Part shown: positions 10,184 to 13,540 of the stretch, piece by piece
Position numbering within the stretch: the first letter of the stretch is position 1
Layout: every line of letters begins with the position of its first letter
NCBI GenBank assembly: GCA_964250775.1
Contig: CAXUHK010000110.1
Coordinates: 1-13,540, forward strand
Source of the DNA: CAVRQM01 sp964250775
GTDB lineage: Bacteria > Pseudomonadota > Alphaproteobacteria > Acetobacterales > Acetobacteraceae
DNA: 13,540 nucleotides
Reading direction: 5' to 3'
Made by a program: the position numbers and the translations under genes
Notes under the pieces: model-generated
Told to the model about the DNA's origin: nothing
The model's database searches: none
The model's input: only the letters and a program-made list of their open reading frames with translations

Positions 10184-11311
10184 TCACGCCAGCAGCCAGC
10201 GCAGCGAGCGGCGCAGCGCCGCCGTGGCGTCCCGCTCGAACGGGCGCCCGTGCGCGAACACCACGCGCTCGGGGGCCAACGCCAGCAAGCGTTCGGCCGC
10301 AGCCGTCGTCTCCGGCCGTCCCCACTTGATGATGGCGCGCACCAATGGCTGCGGCATCCCGTCCGGCGCGACCGACCCGAACGCCCGCGCCAGCGGCCGC
10401 AGCAGCGCCGGCAGTTTGCGCGCCTCCAGGTTCAGCACCAGGTCGGTCAGCACCAACGTGCGGGTCGGATGGTGGAACAACGCGACCTCGGTAAAGCCGA
10501 GGCCGCCCGGCACCTCGATCGTCGTCACCGCGCCACCCCACTCCGGCGGTGCCCGCCCGGACAGGTCGTGGTCGAGCCGGACGCCGCTCCGCCGGACTTG
10601 CGCCCGTCGCCGCAAGCCCGGCGCCGCCCAGGTGGTCGCGTCGGGGATGGCGTCCTGCCAATCCTTGAGGAACATCCAATGCGCGACGTTGGGCGCGACC
10701 AGATGGCGGATGCGGCCGAACCGCTCCAGCTCCTGCCGCAGCGCCAGGCTGAACCGGGTCGGCGAGTGCAGCAGCAAGCCGCCGTCCGGCAGGCGGATCA
10801 CCGTCATGCGCAGCGGCACCACGCGCTCCAGCACGCCGGGGATCACGCTGTCGACGGTCCACACCGCCTCGGCCATCGGCTTCGGCACGTCGAGCGGGGG
10901 ATAGGTCGCCGGGTTCGGCGCCGACGGTCGCGCCAGCAGGCGGTCCAGCGCTCCGGAACCCTGGCCCGGGCCGCGCGCCGGCGTCGCGTCGCTCAGCGCC
11001 ACGACCGCGAACTCGGCCATACCCGCGCCCGCCAACACCGCGCGCGGGGCGGCCGGCTGCCCCCGCCGCAACACGCCCGCGCCGCACAATGCCGCCGCGC
11101 CGAACACGTCGAGCGCCAAATGCTGCCGCATGGTGAGCGCGGGCCGCAGCCCGCCCTCGTAGTCGGTCAGCGCGGAATAGGCGGTGTGGCACGCCGCCGC
11201 CGTGCCCAGCGCGCCGCGCACCGGGGGCGACAGCGCACGGCTCGCGGCCAGGCTCGCGAGCAGCGTCGCCGCCGCGTAGTCGATCGAGCCGTGCAGGCGG
11301 GTGGAGATCAT
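10184..11311 (-). CDS. DUF4336 domain protein with N-terminal membrane region
   Basis: Function unknown. The 375-residue product begins MISTRLHGSIDY. Residues 1 to about 110 are rich in hydrophobic segments and look like three to four membrane helices. The C-terminal two thirds (about 140-375) match what I remember of DUF4336: WTVDSVIPG, MTVIRLPDGGLLLHSPT, HLVAPNVAHWMFLKDWQ, and a late VVFAHGRPF. DUF4336 is thought to be related to the metallo-beta-lactamase fold, but the classical HxHxDH motif is not seen, so hydrolase activity cannot be claimed. The ATG at 11311 is chosen because family members start this way; the ribosome binding site is weak. An upstream ATG at 11419 would add 36 residues lacking family resemblance. 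The gene precedes the MFS pseudogene by 73 nt on the same strand and is divergent from greA. Confidence 0.78.
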   Translation of the reverse strand: MISTRLHGSIDYAAATLLASLAASRALSPPVRGALGTAAACHTAYSALTDYEGGLRPALTMRQHLALDVFGAAALCGAGVLRRGQPAAPRAVLAGAGMAEFAVVALSDATPARGPGQGSGALDRLLARPSAPNPATYPPLDVPKPMAEAVWTVDSVIPGVLERVVPLRMTVIRLPDGGLLLHSPTRFSLALRQELERFGRIRHLVAPNVAHWMFLKDWQDAIPDATTWAAPGLRRRAQVRRSGVRLDHDLSGRAPPEWGGAVTTIEVPGGLGFTEVALFHHPTRTLVLTDLVLNLEARKLPALLRPLARAFGSVAPDGMPQPLVRAIIKWGRPETTAAAERLLALAPERVVFAHGRPFERDATAALRRSLRWLLA

Positions 11312-11372
11312 GCTAACGCTTTCGGATCGGGTTGCGGATGGCAACGGGGCAGCGGGCCGAAGGATGCGCTGC

Positions 11373-11401
11373 TTGCATTTTTGGCCCAGGCGCAGAACAA
11401 T
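11373..11401 (+). promoter_or_regulatory. Candidate greA promoter (TTGCAT-N17-AACAAT)
   Basis: TTGCAT (11373-11378) and AACAAT (11396-11401) are separated by 17 nt in the 131-bp gap between the divergent DUF4336 gene and greA. They match 3 of 6 and 4 of 6 consensus positions. Predicted transcription would begin about 35 nt before the greA GTG, leaving room for its GAGG site. Weak matches of this kind arise by chance. Confidence 0.3.
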
Positions 11402-11442
11402 CCAGTCCCTTTGCTTCATCGGCCTTCGTTCGAGGTTTCGCC

Positions 11443-11916
11443 GTGCAGAAGTTCCCCATGACCGCCCCTGGCCTGTCGCGGCTGGAGGATGAGCTCCGAA
11501 CCTTGAAGGCCATCGAGCGGCCGGCGGTGATCCGCGCCATCGCCGAGGCGCGGACCCATGGCGACCTGAGCGAGAACGCCGAGTACCACGCGGCGCGCGA
11601 GCGGCAGTCGTTCATCGAGGGCCGCATCCTGGAACTGGAGGAGATCGTCTCCTCGGCCGAGGTGATCGACCCGTCGACGCTGTCAGGCGACAACGTGAAG
11701 TTCGGCGCCCAGGTCCGCTTGGTCGACGAGGAGACCGAGAAGGAGGCGACCTATCAGTTGGTCGGGATGCACGAGGCGGACATCAAGTCGGCCCGGCTAT
11801 CGATCTCCTCGCCGCTGGCCAAGGCCCTGATCGGCAGGAAGGTCGGCGACAGCATTTCGGTTCCGGCGCCGGGTGGCGACCGCACCTACGAGATCCTCGC
11901 CGTCACTTACGGCTGA
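11443..11916 (+). CDS. greA: Transcription elongation factor GreA (GTG start)
   Basis: GreA enters the secondary channel of RNA polymerase and stimulates cleavage of backtracked RNA, restarting stalled complexes. From the GTG at 11443 the product is 157 residues (E. coli 158), starting MQKFPMT. It has the N-terminal coiled coil with the conserved tip HGDLSENAEYHAARERQ, where acidic residues (D and E of GDLSENAEY) assist catalysis. The C-terminal FKBP-like domain starts around KFGAQVRLVDEE and contains SPLAKALIGRKVGD. GAGG at 11432-11435 lies 7 nt before the GTG and decides the start; the next ATG at 11458 would cut the conserved N-terminus. It sits in the carB-side neighbourhood, as in many alphaproteobacteria, and its stop is 6 nt before the next gene, indicating an operon. 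Confidence 0.96.
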   Translation: MQKFPMTAPGLSRLEDELRTLKAIERPAVIRAIAEARTHGDLSENAEYHAARERQSFIEGRILELEEIVSSAEVIDPSTLSGDNVKFGAQVRLVDEETEKEATYQLVGMHEADIKSARLSISSPLAKALIGRKVGDSISVPAPGGDRTYEILAVTYG

Positions 11917-11922
11917 CCGGCC

Positions 11923-13125
11923 ATGCCCGGGTTGGGCCTGGCCGACATCCGCGCGGCCGCCGCCCGGATCGAGGCCAGCGTGGTGCGCACGCCTTCGGTC
12001 CCTAGCGACGCGGTGAGCCGCGCCACCGGCGCCACGGTCACGCTGAAGCTCGACAACCTACAGCTCACCGGCTCGTTCAAGGAACGCGGCGCGGCCAACC
12101 GGCTGGCGCTGCTGGATGCGGGCGAGCGCCGCCGGGGCGTCATCGCGATGTCGGCCGGCAACCACGCTTCGGCCGTGGCCCGCCACGCCGGGCTGCTCGG
12201 CGTCGCCGCCACCATCGTCATGCCGGTCACGACGCCGTCGATCAAGGTCACGCGCACCGCAGGCTGGGGTGCCCGCGTCGTGCTGCACGGCGAGAGCGTC
12301 GCCGAGGCGGCGCTGCACGCGCGGGAGCTGTCGCGCCAGGAGGGAATGGTGTTCATCCATCCCTACGACGACCTGGCGGTGATCGCCGGCCAGGGCACGC
12401 TGGCGCTGGAACTGCTGCAGGACGCGCCGGAGCTAGACGCGCTGGTGGTGCCGGTGGGCGGCGGCGGGTTGCTCGCCGGCTGTGCCGTGGCGGCGACGGC
12501 GCTGAAGCCCGGCATCGAGGTGGTCGGCGTCGAGGTCGCGGCCTACGCGGCGTTGGCGCAGCATCTGGCCGGGCAGCCGTTGTCGGTCGGCGGCTCGACC
12601 ATCGCCGAGGGCATCGCGGTGCGCGACATCGGCGTCGAGCCGTTGCGGATCATCCGCTCGCATGTCAGCGACGTGCTGGTGGTGCCGGAGCGCGCCGTCG
12701 AGGAGGCGATCGCGCTGCTGGCGGAGGGCGCCAAGGTGGTGGCCGAGGGCGCCGGCGCCGCGGGCATCGCGGCCTTGCTGGCATACCCGGAGCGCTTCGC
12801 CGGCCGGCGCGTCGGCATCCCGGTCTGCGGCGGCAACATCGATGCCCGCATCCTGGCCAACGTGCTGCTGCGCAACCTGCTGCGCGACGGCCGGATGCAG
12901 CGCCTGGTGCTCGAAATCCCCGACCGGCCGGGCACGCTCGCCGACATCGCGACGCGCATCGCGAGCTCCGGCGGCAACATCATCGAGGTGTCGCACCACC
13001 GGCTGTTCACGTCGCCGAACGTGCAGGCGGCGCAACTCGAAGTGATGTTCGAGGCGCGCGACCCGGCGCACAGCGCCAGTATCGTCACGGCATTGGAACA
13101 GACGTATACGTTGCGTCGCATCTGA
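11923..13125 (+). CDS. ilvA: Threonine ammonia-lyase (threonine dehydratase) with C-terminal ACT domain
   Basis: PLP enzyme that deaminates threonine to 2-oxobutyrate, the first step toward isoleucine. It may also act on serine. The 400-residue product carries the fold-type II core: PLP lysine K53 (TGSFKERGA), SAGNHA at 77-82, and the glycine loop GGGG at 179-182 (VPVGGGGLLAG). A C-terminal ACT domain follows from about residue 327 (RLVLEIPDRPGTLADIATRI, then GGNIIEVSHHR). A single ACT domain and this length fit the medium form of the family rather than the roughly 514-residue two-ACT IlvA of E. coli. Whether it is biosynthetic (ilvA) or catabolic (tdcB-like) cannot be decided from sequence alone. 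The ATG lies 6 nt after the greA stop with no strong ribosome binding site, suggesting coupling to greA. Confidence 0.92.
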   Translation: MPGLGLADIRAAAARIEASVVRTPSVPSDAVSRATGATVTLKLDNLQLTGSFKERGAANRLALLDAGERRRGVIAMSAGNHASAVARHAGLLGVAATIVMPVTTPSIKVTRTAGWGARVVLHGESVAEAALHARELSRQEGMVFIHPYDDLAVIAGQGTLALELLQDAPELDALVVPVGGGGLLAGCAVAATALKPGIEVVGVEVAAYAALAQHLAGQPLSVGGSTIAEGIAVRDIGVEPLRIIRSHVSDVLVVPERAVEEAIALLAEGAKVVAEGAGAAGIAALLAYPERFAGRRVGIPVCGGNIDARILANVLLRNLLRDGRMQRLVLEIPDRPGTLADIATRIASSGGNIIEVSHHRLFTSPNVQAAQLEVMFEARDPAHSASIVTALEQTYTLRRI

Positions 13126-13144
13126 ACGCGGGAGCCTTGGCCCA

Positions 13145-13540
13145 GTGCAGCTCTGGATCGATGTCGAGGACCTGTTCGTGCATTCGGCGAACGGCCAGCG
13201 CCGCATGTCGGGCATCCAACGCTTCGAGGCCGAGCTGTGCCGGGCGCTGTATGCCGGGGCGGCGACCGGCGCCCTGCCCGGCATCGTCGCGGTGCGCTTC
13301 ATCCGCCACGAGGCGGCCTACCTGACGTTCCGCGAGGTGGAGTGGACCGACTTGCTGGCGTTGCTGGCAGAGCTGTCGGCGGAGACGCCGGAACCCGAGC
13401 CGGTCGCGGTCGCGCCGCCGCCGGCGCAGGAACCGCCGCCGCCGCCGGAGGTCGCCGAACCGGCGCACCCACCGCCGCCGGTGCCGTGGCCGCGCCGCAT
13501 GGTGCGGCGCCTGCCGCTCTCGGTGCGCCGGCCATTGCAC
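13145..13540 (+). CDS. Probable glycosyltransferase, N-terminal part only (runs off right edge)
   Basis: Open for 132 codons from the GTG at 13145 to the window end. GGGAG (13130-13134) lies 10 nt before the GTG, and the gene starts 19 nt after the threonine ammonia-lyase stop. The opening LWIDVEDLFVHSANGQRRMSG followed by IQRFEAELCRAL resembles the N-termini of glycosyltransferase family 1/4-like proteins annotated in Acetobacteraceae, where WIDVEDLF...SGIQR is recurrent. VRFIRHEAAYLTFREVEW also fits that pattern. A proline-rich, low-complexity linker (about residues 82-112, runs such as PPPPP) follows, then a basic segment. The catalytic domain is outside the window, so sugar donor and acceptor are unknown. 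The call rests on remembered resemblance only. Confidence 0.6.
   Translation, partial: MQLWIDVEDLFVHSANGQRRMSGIQRFEAELCRALYAGAATGALPGIVAVRFIRHEAAYLTFREVEWTDLLALLAELSAETPEPEPVAVAPPPAQEPPPPPEVAEPAHPPPPVPWPRRMVRRLPLSVRRPLH

Noticed and set aside
8827..10329. A 500-codon plus-strand open frame across the MFS pseudogene
   Set aside because: The composition (Arg, Gln, His, Asp rich) is a shadow of the minus-strand transporter frame, which shows clear family motifs.
11332..11442. Upstream ATG extension of greA
   Set aside because: It would add 37 residues absent from the family. The GTG at 11443 has a well-spaced GAGG and gives the standard 157-residue length.
13419..13446. CCG-rich run as a microsatellite
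   Set aside because: It encodes the in-frame polyproline linker and is interrupted; it is treated as protein low complexity rather than a separate repeat feature.

Overview
The window reads as chromosomal DNA of a high-GC (about 70%) alphaproteobacterium, most likely Rhodospirillales/Acetobacteraceae. This rests on the very GC-rich codon use, the RpoD and DnaG sequences, the conserved neighbourhood rpoD-dnaG-yqeY / carA-carB / greA, and the style of the DUF4336 and glycosyltransferase genes. A run of 10 Ns inside dnaG marks a scaffold join, so this is a draft or metagenome assembly.

Layout. Minus strand, read from 3323 down to 1: yqeY, dnaG and rpoD, a tightly packed macromolecular-synthesis operon. 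rpoD runs off the left edge and dnaG is interrupted by the gap. A 121-bp divergent region (3324-3444) holds two palindromes, GGGAA-N5-TTCCC, exactly 40 bp apart. Plus strand, 3445-8779: carA and carB, the two subunits of carbamoyl-phosphate synthetase. carA carries an in-frame N-terminal helix-turn-helix (HTH) domain. Between carA and carB lies a lower-GC (about 60%) two-gene cassette. It encodes a two-helix membrane protein and a small protein that may have a Cas2/SinR-like fold. A 7-bp direct repeat, GTTGATC, flanks the cassette, and each copy contains a stop codon. Minus strand, 10110-8782: an MFS transporter pseudogene with two in-frame TAG codons, preceded by a membrane-anchored DUF4336 gene (11311-10184). 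Plus strand, 11443-13540: greA (GTG start), a threonine ammonia-lyase with a C-terminal ACT domain, and the 5' part of a probable glycosyltransferase.

How the genes fit together. The housekeeping backbone links primer synthesis, the principal sigma factor, carbamoyl phosphate for pyrimidine and arginine synthesis, and transcript-cleavage rescue. Two insertions interrupt the usual order: the small cassette between carA and carB, and the MFS/DUF4336 pair between carB and greA. The least ordinary features are the HTH-CarA fusion with twin palindromes at its candidate promoter, and the repeat-flanked membrane-protein plus Cas2-like cassette. All calls come from reading the sequence and remembered family knowledge; no searches were run.
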